From Rheinheimera sediminis (GTDB taxonomy: Bacteria; Pseudomonadota; Gammaproteobacteria; Enterobacterales; Alteromonadaceae), in NCBI RefSeq assembly GCF_004005375.1, contig NZ_RZUF01000008.1, forward strand, positions 1-64,000: a stretch of DNA of 64,000 nucleotides, in the 5' to 3' direction. Made by a program: the position numbers and the translations under genes. Below are positions 53,658 through 61,873 of this stretch, one piece after another (the first letter of the stretch is position 1; every line of letters starts with the position of its first letter). The notes below the pieces were generated by a model. The model saw only the letters and a list, made by a program, of their open reading frames with translations, did not search any database and was not told the DNA's origin.

Positions 53658-53903
53658 ATCCAGCAGCAACTGTGAGGGTATGCAGACTTTATAGACGACG
53701 TTTAGAGGTGGATCATCGACATAGAATTGCAGGCCATCTCATTTGTGTCGAGCAGCGATCCAGTTACGGCTCTGTCTTGTGCTACTATCTGCCATCACAG
53801 GGTGAATTTAAGCAAAGATGTATGCAGTTCGGTAGCTCGCAAGTTGCCTCAGTCTGCTTGGATCTTTGTACCTGTTCACTGAAAAGCCGATGAAGGAAAT
53901 TTT

Positions 53904-54305
53904 ATGCGCATTTTACATACCATGCTTCGCGTGACGAACTTAGAACGCTCTTTGGCCTTTTACACTGAAGTGCTCGGCATGAAGCTGTTACGTACTTCAG
54001 AAAATGCTGAATACAAATACACCCTTGCTTTTGTTGGTTTTAGCGATGAAAGCCAAGGCGCTGTATTGGAGTTAACTTACAACTGGGGCGTTGACAGCTA
54101 CGAGCTGGGCACAGCTTACGGCCATATTGCCCTGGAAGTCGATGATATTTATGGCGCTTGTGAGCTGATACGCGCTAAAGGCGGGGTAATAAGCCGCGAA
54201 CCTGGTCCGGTGAAAGGTGGTACTACAGAAATCGCTTTTGTCCGCGACCCGGACAACTACGCTATTGAGCTTATCCAGAAAAAAGCCAGCTACGTTCAGC
54301 TGTAA
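53904..54305 (+). CDS. gloA: Lactoylglutathione lyase (glyoxalase I)
   Basis: Isomerises the hemithioacetal of methylglyoxal and glutathione to S-lactoylglutathione. The 133-aa single-domain VOC protein begins [20 protein letters not shown]. The four expected metal ligands are present: His5, Glu in VLELTYNWG (~56), His in YGHIALEV (~74) and Glu in YAIELIQKK (~122). This is the short, Ni/Co-type bacterial GloA. The 246-bp region between it and the Sua5 gene shows no gene. A small palindrome follows the stop. Confidence 0.97.
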   Translation: MRILHTMLRVTNLERSLAFYTEVLGMKLLRTSENAEYKYTLAFVGFSDESQGAVLELTYNWGVDSYELGTAYGHIALEVDDIYGACELIRAKGGVISREPGPVKGGTTEIAFVRDPDNYAIELIQKKASYVQL

Positions 54306-54310
54306 TGTCT

Positions 54311-54335
54311 GGGGTCTGGCTTTCAGCCTGACCCC
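54311..54335. repeat. Short GGGGTC hairpin after gloA
   Basis: GGGGTCTGGCT-TTC-AGCCTGACCCC, with one mismatch per arm. It begins 5 bp after the gloA stop and lies between convergent genes. It looks like a shortened variant of the GGGGTCAG family. Confidence 0.75.
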
Positions 54336-54367
54336 AACAGAGTTATCCAAATAACAAGGCTTTGACC

Positions 54368-55255
54368 TTACAGCTCGATCCAGATTTTGTCGTTCAGTGA
54401 CATCGCCAGATTGTTGTCGTAATAAGCAGCCTCGTTTATAAAGGTTGGATATACCACTGTAGCGCCGTCGTATGGCACTTCAGTACCATCAAACAAAGTG
54501 AAAATCGGATCGCCTGGGTGAATAGCTTGGTAGTCTTTGTCCTGCACATTTTTGTGCACCATGCCCAAACGTTCGCCTTTTTCATTCATCGGCAATTTAA
54601 TGCTGTGCAAATACAGGTAAGCTTCAGTGCGTTTTGGCAGCTCTGGCAGGCTCTGGGTGTTGTACAGTTCCACAAAGTCGAGAATATGCGCTGTCATCTC
54701 ATGCATTTGCTCCAGCACATCCTGACGCAGCACAGACTGAGACTGTGGCCCCACTTCCACTATCACGCCATAGCGGCCCAGCGTGCACATCAGCGCATGA
54801 TCTTCTGCGGCTAAATGGTCTTCATCACGGGAGATAATAGCTTCCGGCATTTTCATCTTCACGTAAGCAGCCATCTGATTATAAAAAGGGCCAGCTTGCG
54901 TCATGATCAGGCACGCCCCCATATTGCTGGTGGTGTTGTGTAAATCAATTACCAGATCGGTTTTGGCGTTACCTTTGGGGCCCAAAATTTCATTAATCAC
55001 TTTGGCGCGGCTTTGTTCGTAATTGCTGAGCTCTGGATTGGCTAAATCGACATTTTTAAACTGACGGTTTAAATCACTGTGTAAATAGCGCTTATTGGCT
55101 TTATGCGCTTCAGGATTGGCAAACAAGGTACTGGTTTCAAAGCTTGGGCGCTGAATTAAAGCAGGATTAGCCTGGTACTGGCGAATGGCATAAATACCGG
55201 AGAATTCGTTGCCGTGGGTGCCGCCCACTATTGCAACCTTAGCAATTTTAGTCAT
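54368..55255 (-). CDS. Aspartoacylase / N-acyl amino acid deacylase family protein
   Basis: Zinc-dependent M14-type hydrolase related to aspartoacylase and succinylglutamate desuccinylase, expected to hydrolyse N-acetyl-aspartate or similar acylated amino acids. I choose ATG 55255 (TKIAKVAIVGGTHGNEFSG, with AGGTAAG upstream), giving 295 aa. Zinc ligands: His and Glu in GGTHGNEFSG (~12-21), and His in VIDLHNTTSNMG (~109). The catalytic Glu is likely in GVIVEVGPQSQSV (~170). The frame continues 17 codons upstream without support. It converges with gloA and is followed on its 5' side by a palindrome belonging to bfd. Confidence 0.88.
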   Translation of the reverse strand: MTKIAKVAIVGGTHGNEFSGIYAIRQYQANPALIQRPSFETSTLFANPEAHKANKRYLHSDLNRQFKNVDLANPELSNYEQSRAKVINEILGPKGNAKTDLVIDLHNTTSNMGACLIMTQAGPFYNQMAAYVKMKMPEAIISRDEDHLAAEDHALMCTLGRYGVIVEVGPQSQSVLRQDVLEQMHEMTAHILDFVELYNTQSLPELPKRTEAYLYLHSIKLPMNEKGERLGMVHKNVQDKDYQAIHPGDPIFTLFDGTEVPYDGATVVYPTFINEAAYYDNNLAMSLNDKIWIEL

Positions 55256-55340
55256 AAGGCTTACCTCAGGAAAAGATGCCAACATTATGCCTAGCCGCAG
55301 CAACAAATGCAGCCCATTTAACTTTAAAAATGAATTGTCA

Positions 55341-55397
55341 ATTGGGGTCAGGCCTTGAATGTTGAATCAAATTCAACATTCAAGGCCTGACCCCAAT
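55341..55397. repeat. GGGGTCAG-family perfect palindrome at the bfd 3' end
   Basis: 24-bp family arms around a CAA loop, extended by matching ATT/AAT flanks to 27 bp. A CCCCCAATGCAATT repeat of the right flank follows at 55405-55419. It ends 20 bp from the bfd stop (minus strand). Confidence 0.93.
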
Positions 55398-55417
55398 GCA
55401 ATTTGCCCCCAATGCAA

Positions 55418-55642
55418 TTAAGCAGCAGGACGGGTGGTATTGATCATTAACACCGGAATACGTTGTTGTGCTGACTGTTTGGATAAAGCAGAGTCGAGAA
55501 TATCGCTGGCCTGACAGACACATTTGCCACATTGAGTGCCTACACCCAAATTTTGTTTCAGCTCACGCATAGAACAAGCGCCCGCTTCGACCTGTTGGCG
55601 AATGGCTTTATCTGTGACTGCTTTACAAAGACAAACGTACAT
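55418..55642 (-). CDS. bfd: Bacterioferritin-associated ferredoxin
   Basis: A 74-aa [2Fe-2S] protein that reduces and helps mobilise iron from bacterioferritin. Four cluster Cys residues are visible: Cys4 and Cys6 in MYVCLCKAV, and Cys38 and Cys41 in TQCGKCVCQA, with the family BFD_like fold. Slightly longer than the 64-residue Escherichia coli protein. A promoter with TTGATA/TACTAT overlaps a Fur-like half-site upstream, as expected for an iron-starvation gene. No bacterioferritin gene is in the window. Confidence 0.95.
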   Translation of the reverse strand: MYVCLCKAVTDKAIRQQVEAGACSMRELKQNLGVGTQCGKCVCQASDILDSALSKQSAQQRIPVLMINTTRPAA

Positions 55643-55670
55643 AAATGCACCTGCGAATTAAAGTGCAGGC

Positions 55671-55699
55671 ATAGTAATCTAATCAAGAATTGTTATCAA
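55671..55699 (-). promoter_or_regulatory. Probable bfd promoter with overlapping Fur-like site
   Basis: On the minus strand, TTGATA (55699-55694) and TACTAT (55676-55671) are separated by 17 bp. The overlapping TGATAACAATTCTTGA matches the Fur 7-1-7 half-site pattern in about 10 of 14 positions, so iron regulation is plausible but not secure. Confidence 0.45.
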
Positions 55700-55732
55700 T
55701 AGCTTCAAGGAGAAAATCTTAGCTATAAAAAT

Positions 55733-55751
55733 GGGGTCAGATTCTGACCCC
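55733..55751. repeat. Minimal GGGGTCAG hairpin after the DUF2750 gene
   Basis: GGGGTCAGA-T-TCTGACCCC, with A/T flanks that extend pairing. It ends 12 bp from the stop of the DUF2750 gene (minus strand). Confidence 0.8.
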
Positions 55752-55763
55752 AATTTAACACTA

Positions 55764-56156
55764 TTATTCGTTGTCTTGAGTGGCTTCGATCAGAGTTTCA
55801 GCGAACTCTTCAGGGCCAATGACCACGCCAGGTTCTGCAGCGTGTGGGAAAACCGCTATGGCTAACTCGTCACCGTCTAAGCCGCTGGTCCACTTATCAA
55901 GCCAAGTGGCAATATCTACCGCTTGGGCCTGACATTCAGCCCAGTCTCCATTGATCCACAGTTGTGCCAATTCAGCATGTGGCCAAACCGGGATGCAACG
56001 CTCTTCATCGGCATCAACCAAAACAAAACCTTCTTCATCCACCAGGATCCAGATCTTTTCTAAATCGGCTACGGCCTGAATAAAGTAGTCATAACGCTGT
56101 TCAGCGTCCAATAAACTGAGTTTGTTTAAATCATCAGCTGTTAATTCATAGTTCAT
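55764..56156 (-). CDS. DUF2750 family protein
   Basis: A 130-aa acidic cytoplasmic protein. The RYDYFIQAVADLEKIWILVDEEG region, WPHAELAQLW and the late PHAAEPGVVIGPEEFAETL segment match the DUF2750 family, which has no assigned function that I know of. No signal peptide or membrane segment. The ATG is preceded by GAGGGGAT. Stand-alone gene, ending at a minimal palindrome. Confidence 0.85.
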   Translation of the reverse strand: MNYELTADDLNKLSLLDAEQRYDYFIQAVADLEKIWILVDEEGFVLVDADEERCIPVWPHAELAQLWINGDWAECQAQAVDIATWLDKWTSGLDGDELAIAVFPHAAEPGVVIGPEEFAETLIEATQDNE

Positions 56157-56358
56157 TGCTATCCCCTCGGAGCGCCACAGAAAAGGCGCACATAATGACT
56201 GAAAAGGCCGCCATCGACCAGTGAATTCTTTATTTTCCTTACAGCCGCAGCTTTCTAAAGTGCGCTATATCAGCCAGTCCAATGGCGTTACACTCATTGC
56301 AGGGCTGACTGGCTTGCCGCCTCCCTGTAGCTTGAGTTCATTTGGAGCTGGAAGGTCT

Positions 56359-57240
56359 TTACCCTACTTTTACTTCACGCACTGGCACCTGCGGATAACA
56401 AACATCCATATTTCCGTTGCCTTTGTGTTGATAAAACACGTGAATGCGGGAACGACGCTCGGCGAGAGACTGCGAAAACTCAGAACTATTGGTATTGAGC
56501 ATTTCCAGTTGCAACTGTTTATCTGGCGTCAAATCTGAACCTAAGCGGGCTTGTTTAATCACAGTCCGCGCTGATGCAGAACCTATTACGCCGCCGTCAG
56601 CTACTTCACCACGACGCAAACGATTCACAGCATATTGGCCCCAAATCACTTTACCAAATGCCGACATATTTTTGTCCAAATGCCTGGGCGCTTGCCCCAG
56701 CATAATGGCAATGTCAGCCACTGCAGTATCGGGTTCGTTCGCACGCGCCATATTCACTACACCGGGGCAATGCACCAACCACTCTTGGTTTTGTTCACGA
56801 GCTACAGCAAATCCCTGATTAAACCCAGTTTCTTCGGCTAATAAATCTGGTCGTTGCACTAAAAGATAAGGATCACGACCATTCACAGGCCAGCTGAATT
56901 CAGCTTTCATCGGCGTTAATTTAGTTCTGCTGCCCCACTCATGCTCAGGAACACCGAACTGAGCGACAAAACCTTCAATCACCCGATAAAAAGTCACACC
57001 ATCATAAAAGCGGTTTTTTACTAATTCTTTGACACGTTTTACATGTTCAGGGGCAAACTGCGGTGCTAATAAAATGACAATACGGCCTTGGTCTGTTTCC
57101 AGATAAAGTAGGTTGTCCTGCGGCAGGGTTTGCCATCCGGCTTTCACTTCAGGCTCAGCTACCGAGCTTTGCTGCGCTTGGGCATTTATAGCACCTAAGG
57201 CCAAAATCATAGCCAGACCAGAGAATAATAATACTTTCAT
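56359..57240 (-). CDS. Exported cyclophilin-type peptidyl-prolyl isomerase
   Basis: A 293-aa periplasmic PPIase. Residues 1-22 form a signal peptide (LFSGLAMILALGAINAQAQ). The cyclophilin core spans ~45-230: ILLAPQFAPEHVKRVKELVKNRFYDGVTFYRVIEGFVAQFG (in parts), where FYRVI carries the catalytic Arg, then GVVNMARANEPDTA and FGKVIWG. It is more diverged than PpiA/PpiB, with an insertion after FVAQFG and a charged C-terminal region. It lies 20 bp upstream of the YqaA-like gene on the same strand. Confidence 0.88.
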   Translation of the reverse strand: MKVLLFSGLAMILALGAINAQAQQSSVAEPEVKAGWQTLPQDNLLYLETDQGRIVILLAPQFAPEHVKRVKELVKNRFYDGVTFYRVIEGFVAQFGVPEHEWGSRTKLTPMKAEFSWPVNGRDPYLLVQRPDLLAEETGFNQGFAVAREQNQEWLVHCPGVVNMARANEPDTAVADIAIMLGQAPRHLDKNMSAFGKVIWGQYAVNRLRRGEVADGGVIGSASARTVIKQARLGSDLTPDKQLQLEMLNTNSSEFSQSLAERRSRIHVFYQHKGNGNMDVCYPQVPVREVKVG

Positions 57241-57260
57241 TTACACTCCTTTCATTCGAT

Positions 57261-57692
57261 TTAAACCCCAGGCATAAGTCCTATCACCACACCATAACGC
57301 AAACCTTTACCTAAACCTACCAAGACGACAAACCAAAACAACGGTACTCTCAGAATACCAGCGACTAAGGTCAGTGGATCGCCTATCACTGGCAGCCAGG
57401 CCAACAATAAGGAAGGTAAACCCCAACGCTGAAATTGGCCGCTGGCTTTTGCTATTTGAGCGGGTTTAAACATAAACCAACTTTTATGCTGAAAGTTCAG
57501 CAGTTGTTTACCCAGATACCAGTTCAGTACAGAGCCCAGAGTATTAAATACAGTTGCAATCAACCACAGCAGCAGCGGCGAATAGCCCTGGTGCACCAGC
57601 CCCATCAGCACCAACTCTGAGCCAAAAGGCAACAGAGTGGCGGAAACAAAAGCACTTAGTGCCAGGCTTAGATAAGCACCAAATAAATCCAT
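57261..57692 (-). CDS. yqaA: YqaA/DedA-like membrane protein
   Basis: A 143-aa inner-membrane protein with about four to five hydrophobic segments, of the SNARE-associated/VTT (DedA-like) family, YqaA group: FVSATLLPFGSELVLMGLV near the N-terminus, NTLGSVLNWYLGK in the middle and the family's WLPVIGDPLTLVAGILR motif. These proteins are linked to lipid or small-molecule transport. ATG 57692 is just beyond the MAPEG stop; a TTG two codons earlier would overlap it. Gene symbol by family resemblance. Confidence 0.85.
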   Translation of the reverse strand: MDLFGAYLSLALSAFVSATLLPFGSELVLMGLVHQGYSPLLLWLIATVFNTLGSVLNWYLGKQLLNFQHKSWFMFKPAQIAKASGQFQRWGLPSLLLAWLPVIGDPLTLVAGILRVPLFWFVVLVGLGKGLRYGVVIGLMPGV

Positions 57693-57694
57693 GC

Positions 57695-58114
57695 TCAAGC
57701 AAGTAAATAGGTCAGGCTTAACTTCAACCAGAACATCACTAACATCAGGGCACCAAACAGATAAACCGCAAAACGCAAACGGACATGATTAGCGCCCACA
57801 TGCACATAAGCATGCACTAAACGGCTAATAACAAAGAGCCAGCCCAATACCACCAGAGCAAGATCGGCCAGAGCAAATTGCAGCGCAAAAGTAACGGCAA
57901 ACAGATACAACACAGGGAGTTGAAACTGGTTATCAAAGTTACGACTGGCGGTAATCACTTTTTCGTTAGCACCGGTTAAATCCATTACCCTGAATGCCTT
58001 GTAGGGTAATTCACGATTTTTAGCCGCGTTAAAGCGCCGCTTTCCCATTAACACCATCATGAATAGCGTTAACAGCACCTGCAGCAGCACTGTTCCAAAC
58101 AACAATTTATCCAT
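57695..58114 (-). CDS. MAPEG family membrane protein
   Basis: A 139-aa protein with four transmembrane helices. The central NFDNQFQLPVLYLFAV (~70-85) and SRLVHAYVHVGANHVRLR (~107-124) segments match the MAPEG superfamily (membrane-associated proteins in eicosanoid and glutathione metabolism), whose bacterial members may have glutathione-dependent transferase or peroxidase activity. It is directly upstream of the YqaA-like gene and divergent from tdk. Confidence 0.9.
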   Translation of the reverse strand: MDKLLFGTVLLQVLLTLFMMVLMGKRRFNAAKNRELPYKAFRVMDLTGANEKVITASRNFDNQFQLPVLYLFAVTFALQFALADLALVVLGWLFVISRLVHAYVHVGANHVRLRFAVYLFGALMLVMFWLKLSLTYLLA

Positions 58115-58255
58115 TTTATCCCCTTAAATCCCATTTTTATGGCGCTGAGCAGTGTACGTCAATTGTCTTCTTACTGTCATCTTTGGCCGTTAGTCTACGA
58201 CACAGATTAGCTTTTGGTTATACTGCGCGAGACTTTCAATCATGAGACCACGCAG

Positions 58256-58837
58256 ATGGCGCAATTGTATTTTTATTATTCGGCGATGAACGCAGGTAAA
58301 TCGACCTCTTTACTGCAAAGTGCTTATAACTATCAGGAAAGAGGTATGACGGTAGCGCTCTTTACCGCTGCTATTGATGACAGATTTGGTGTCGGAAAAA
58401 TAAGTTCCCGCATTGGTTTGTCGATGGATGCGCAGATTTTTGACGCCGACTTTGATTTTATTGCAGCTTGCAAAACTCTGAAACAGCAGGGTGATTTGGA
58501 CTGTGTGCTGATTGATGAGGCTCAGTTTTTATCCAAAGCTCAGGTTAAACAGCTGACCTATGTGGTTGATGATCTGAATGTGCCAGTGTTGGCTTTTGGT
58601 CTGAGAACTGACTTTTTAGGCGAAACTTTTGCCGGCAGCCAGGCATTGCTGGCATGGGCAGATAAATTAGTAGAACTTAAAACCGTTTGTCACTGTGGCC
58701 GAAAAGCTAATTTCGTGGTGCGGCTGGACGAAAATGGCAAAGCAGCCACTGCTGGCAGCCAGGTGCAGATAGGCGGTAATAATCACTATGTCTCTATGTG
58801 CCGTGCACACTTTAAAGCACTGGTCTGGAGGGACTAA
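58256..58837 (+). CDS. tdk: Thymidine kinase
   Basis: Salvage kinase converting thymidine to dTMP. The 193-aa type II enzyme starts at ATG 58256 ([20 protein letters not shown]), with the P-loop AMNAGKS at ~10-16, the catalytic Glu/DEAQ motif in [11 protein letters not shown] at ~85-95, the lasso-loop region [15 protein letters not shown], and the structural zinc cysteines in [11 protein letters not shown] and YVSMCRAHF. An upstream in-frame extension to 58214 lacks homology. It is 13 bp upstream of the glycosyltransferase gene. Confidence 0.97.
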   Translation: MAQLYFYYSAMNAGKSTSLLQSAYNYQERGMTVALFTAAIDDRFGVGKISSRIGLSMDAQIFDADFDFIAACKTLKQQGDLDCVLIDEAQFLSKAQVKQLTYVVDDLNVPVLAFGLRTDFLGETFAGSQALLAWADKLVELKTVCHCGRKANFVVRLDENGKAATAGSQVQIGGNNHYVSMCRAHFKALVWRD

Positions 58838-58850
58838 CCGGAGTAAATCG

Positions 58851-59876
58851 ATGCGGGTTTTGTATGGTGTGCAGGCAACAGGCAATGGACATATCAGCAG
58901 AGCCCGCGCTATGGGCAAATACCTTCAAGCTGAGGGCATAGCCGTTGACTTTTTGTTCTCTGGTCGCCCCGCTGAACAACTATTTGATATGCAGCAGTTT
59001 GGTGATTTTCAGGTAAAAACCGGCTTAACCTTTGTCACAGAACAAGGTCAGATCAACTATCTGAAAACTGCGGCCCGGGCTAAACCTCTGGAGCTATGGC
59101 GTGATGTGTGTCAACTGGACTGTTCAGCTTATGATTTAGTGCTCACCGACTTTGAACCTATCACAGCCTGGGCGGCGCGACGACAAAAAAAACGCTCTGT
59201 CGCTTTTGGTCATCAATATGCCTTTCTCCATCAAGTCCCGCAAATTCATGACACCCTACTCAGCCGCAGTATCTTCAAATGGTTTGCCCCTGCTCAGCAA
59301 CAAATAGGCTTGCACTGGCATCATTTTAACCAGCCTATATTGCCGCCTATTGTTGACTTAGAACCTGGGATAAATACAGCAGATGCAAATAAAGTGTTGG
59401 TGTATCTGCCATTTGAAGATCAACGCCAGGTGATCCAGTGTTTGCAACCTCTGCAGCAGTATCAGTTTTACCTCTATGGCCCGGGCCTGAGTAAAAACCA
59501 GCTTGGACATATTCAGTGTTCTGGTCCTTGTGTTGATGAGTTTAAGCGTGATTTACATCAGTCCGGCGCCGTACTAAGCAACGCAGGTTTTGAGCTGGTA
59601 AGTGAAGCTTTACAGCTACAAAAACGTATCTTAGTCAAAGCCTTACAGGGACAGATGGAGCAAGAGTCTAACGCTCTTGCGCTCACTCAGCTGCAACTTG
59701 GACAAAGTACAGAGCATTTGACTACGGCCGTTATCGCTGACTGGTTGGCTGGTTCAAACTCATTCCAAAGAGTCGCGTACGCTAATGTAGCTCAGGCTTT
59801 AGCTAAGTGGATCCGTGCCGGCGCCTGTCCCACAGAATTGCAACAGCTTGATTTATGGAAAGACCAGTCCTTGTAA
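58851..59876 (+). CDS. MJ1255/VC2487-family glycosyltransferase
   Basis: A 341-aa GT-B fold protein. The N-terminal RVLYGVQATGNGHISRARAM motif (G-x-GH) and VLTDFEPITAWAARR are diagnostic for the MJ1255/VC2487 family, distantly related to MurG/UGT-type transferases; the C-terminal half has VLSNAGFELVSEALQLQKRILV, the nucleotide-sugar-binding region. I choose ATG 58851, preceded by CCGGAG. Substrate unknown. It overlaps nothing and may be co-transcribed with tdk. It is followed by a MITE-like element. Confidence 0.88.
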   Translation: MRVLYGVQATGNGHISRARAMGKYLQAEGIAVDFLFSGRPAEQLFDMQQFGDFQVKTGLTFVTEQGQINYLKTAARAKPLELWRDVCQLDCSAYDLVLTDFEPITAWAARRQKKRSVAFGHQYAFLHQVPQIHDTLLSRSIFKWFAPAQQQIGLHWHHFNQPILPPIVDLEPGINTADANKVLVYLPFEDQRQVIQCLQPLQQYQFYLYGPGLSKNQLGHIQCSGPCVDEFKRDLHQSGAVLSNAGFELVSEALQLQKRILVKALQGQMEQESNALALTQLQLGQSTEHLTTAVIADWLAGSNSFQRVAYANVAQALAKWIRAGACPTELQQLDLWKDQSL

Positions 59877-59889
59877 GCAGCTAGTAGTG

Positions 59890-60116
59890 GATCTGAGTCG
59901 GGATAATGAGTGCCTCACTGGGTCTTTAACAAATTAAATCAATAAAGTCCGTTTATTCATTTAAATTTGCGCAGCTTTAGCTGCCCAATGCAGCAACAGA
60001 CTTGTGTGGTTATCACGGCACTGTGCTGCTCATAGCTTGCTATGGCCGGGCCGAGTGACACACAGCGCTATAAAAGACATTCATTCAGTGGCGCTGCGGA
60101 TCCCGCATTCAGGTGA
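59890..60116 (+). repeat. MITE-like element, copy 4 (diverged)
   Basis: Starts ATCTGAGTCGGGATAATGAG and ends ATCCCGCATTCAGGTGACTG, imperfect versions of the family ends. The internal CATAGCTTGCTATGG is conserved. It fills most of the ~300-bp interval between the glycosyltransferase and the receiver-TPR gene, where no gene is seen. Confidence 0.7.
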
Positions 60117-60184
60117 CTGAAGCTTCCCCAAAACAGGTTGATAGTATGATAGGCTAACAGCAGTTGTAATGAGAGTTGAGCCAA

Positions 60185-61801
60185 GTGATTTCCAAGCGAG
60201 CATTTTATCGTTCGAAAAAGGTTCTGGTCATAGAAGATTATGAACAAGTCATAGCGTACATGAAAAGTATGTTAGCGCTAATTGGTTTTGACCATGTTGT
60301 TGTGGCGCGTAATGCGGAAACTGCCATGTCAGTTTGCCGTAAAACTGATTTTGATTTTATTCTGTGCGACTACAACTTAGGCGCAGGCCGCGATGGTTAT
60401 CAGTTATTTGAAGCCTTAAAAGCTGAGCACTGCTTAAAACACAGTTGCTGCTTTATTGTGGTCAGTGGTGAACGTCATCGTCAGGCAGTCTATGGCATGA
60501 TCGAATTCCTGCCGGATGATTACCTGTTAAAGCCCTTTAGCTATGCCGAACTTGAGCGGCGCATAGGCCGGGCCTTTCAGGTAAAACGGGCGTTAACATA
60601 TGCCTATCAAATGATTGCTGAAGAAAACTACCCTGAAGCAATTCAAGCCTGTGACATTTCCCTGGAACAATACCCTGTTTATCATGCTTATATTCAACGC
60701 TTAAAAGGTGAGCTCTTAGTGAAAGTAGGACGCTATAAAGAGGCGGAACTATTGTACACCGAGGTGTTGGCTTTTCGTGATCTGCCCTGGGCCAAGTTGG
60801 GTCTGGCTGTGGCTAAAGGCTATCAGGAACAGGACACCGAAGCTGAAGACATGTTGATTGAGCTCACCGATCAGCCTGAAACGAAAATTGAAGCGCTGGA
60901 TTGGCTAACGCGCCTGTATTTGAGTCAAAACAAAGCTGAAGAAGCTTTTAATACAGTGCGCGCTGTGGCGGAGGCCTCACCTAAAAACTATCTGCGTCAG
61001 CATGTGCTGGCCAATTTAGCTGTAATCAATAATCAAACAGAGTTAGCAGTACGGGTACATTCTAAACTGCTGCAAGCCGCTAAGTATTCCATCTATGACA
61101 CAGCAGACAATATGCTGAACTATGCCAGAGCTATGATCCAAAATGCTCAGTCAATGTCAGTGCGTGAGCGGGGAAAGGTGATTGGCAAGGTAGACTATTT
61201 TCTCAAAGAGGTTAAAAAACGGTTTAACCCAAGCAGTTACGAACACGACAAACTGGTGATAGAAGCAAGGGCTGCAGTACTAGAGGGTAAAACAGACAAA
61301 GCGACAAGCTTACTACAACAGAGCGAAGAACTGAGCTTAGGCCGCACTTTATCTGCTTCAGCATTGCTGGACAGAGCCAGAGCCTATTTCGAAACCGGTA
61401 ATCTGGCGATGAGTGACCACTATATGGGTTCCTTGAATACCTTATCGCAAAGTTCTGATCTGTATAACAAAGCGCTGAATATGATGTTTTTATCGGAACA
61501 AGATAAGTACAGCCACAAAAGAGCCACCATGATGGCAAGCCATAACGCTGGTATGGAGGCTTATAGTCTGGGGCAATATTCTGAAGCCATTTCCTATTTT
61601 ATCGAAGCACAAAAAACTATGCCGGCAAACGCCAGCATAGCGATGAATTTACTGCAGGCCATCAGCCAACGCGGCCGTTTAAACGAAGATTTAATTTATC
61701 TGGTTCACAAGTGTATGAACCTGATAGATGACGCCGAGCTGCCCAAAGAACAACGGAAAAGGTACCATTTTATCAAAGAACAAATTGAGCAGATGTTGTA
61801 A
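60185..61801 (+). CDS. Response regulator receiver-TPR protein
   Basis: A ~538-aa cytoplasmic protein. Residues ~10-130 are a CheY-like receiver domain with acidic VIEDYEQ, the phospho-acceptor Asp in FILCDYNLGAGRDG (~61), VVSGE and LLKPFSYAEL (Lys). The rest, ~140-538, is an all-helical solenoid of TPR-like repeats (EENYPEAIQACDISLEQYP, VGRYKEAELLYTEVL, YSLGQYSEAISYFIEA) with no DNA-binding or enzymatic domain, so output is probably protein-protein. GTG 60185 has GAGAG 9 bp upstream and is preferred over the TTG at 60176. No histidine kinase is adjacent. A long palindrome begins at its stop codon. Confidence 0.88.
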   Translation: MISKRAFYRSKKVLVIEDYEQVIAYMKSMLALIGFDHVVVARNAETAMSVCRKTDFDFILCDYNLGAGRDGYQLFEALKAEHCLKHSCCFIVVSGERHRQAVYGMIEFLPDDYLLKPFSYAELERRIGRAFQVKRALTYAYQMIAEENYPEAIQACDISLEQYPVYHAYIQRLKGELLVKVGRYKEAELLYTEVLAFRDLPWAKLGLAVAKGYQEQDTEAEDMLIELTDQPETKIEALDWLTRLYLSQNKAEEAFNTVRAVAEASPKNYLRQHVLANLAVINNQTELAVRVHSKLLQAAKYSIYDTADNMLNYARAMIQNAQSMSVRERGKVIGKVDYFLKEVKKRFNPSSYEHDKLVIEARAAVLEGKTDKATSLLQQSEELSLGRTLSASALLDRARAYFETGNLAMSDHYMGSLNTLSQSSDLYNKALNMMFLSEQDKYSHKRATMMASHNAGMEAYSLGQYSEAISYFIEAQKTMPANASIAMNLLQAISQRGRLNEDLIYLVHKCMNLIDDAELPKEQRKRYHFIKEQIEQML

Positions 61802-61862
61802 AATGGGTTCAGAACACCTTAGTTATAAGTAACTAAGGTGTTCTGAACCCATTTTATTTTTT
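61801..61862 (+). terminator. Long hairpin with T-tract after the receiver-TPR gene
   Basis: Perfect 25-bp arms (61801-61825 and 61830-61854) around TAAG, followed by TATTTTTT. The left arm begins at the last base of the stop codon. It reads TGGGTTCAGAACACC where the GGGGTCAG family has TGGGGTCAGGCC. Probably a Rho-independent terminator, 12 bp before rmlB copy 2. Confidence 0.9.
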
Positions 61863-61873
61863 GCAGGTAACAA

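Noticed and set aside
53606-53893. 95-codon frame between the Sua5 gene and gloA
   Set aside because: Overlaps the Sua5 end, has no ribosome-binding site and a random-like composition.
56221-56538. 105-codon frame opposite the cyclophilin 3' end
   Set aside because: Mostly antisense to the cyclophilin gene and without a family match.
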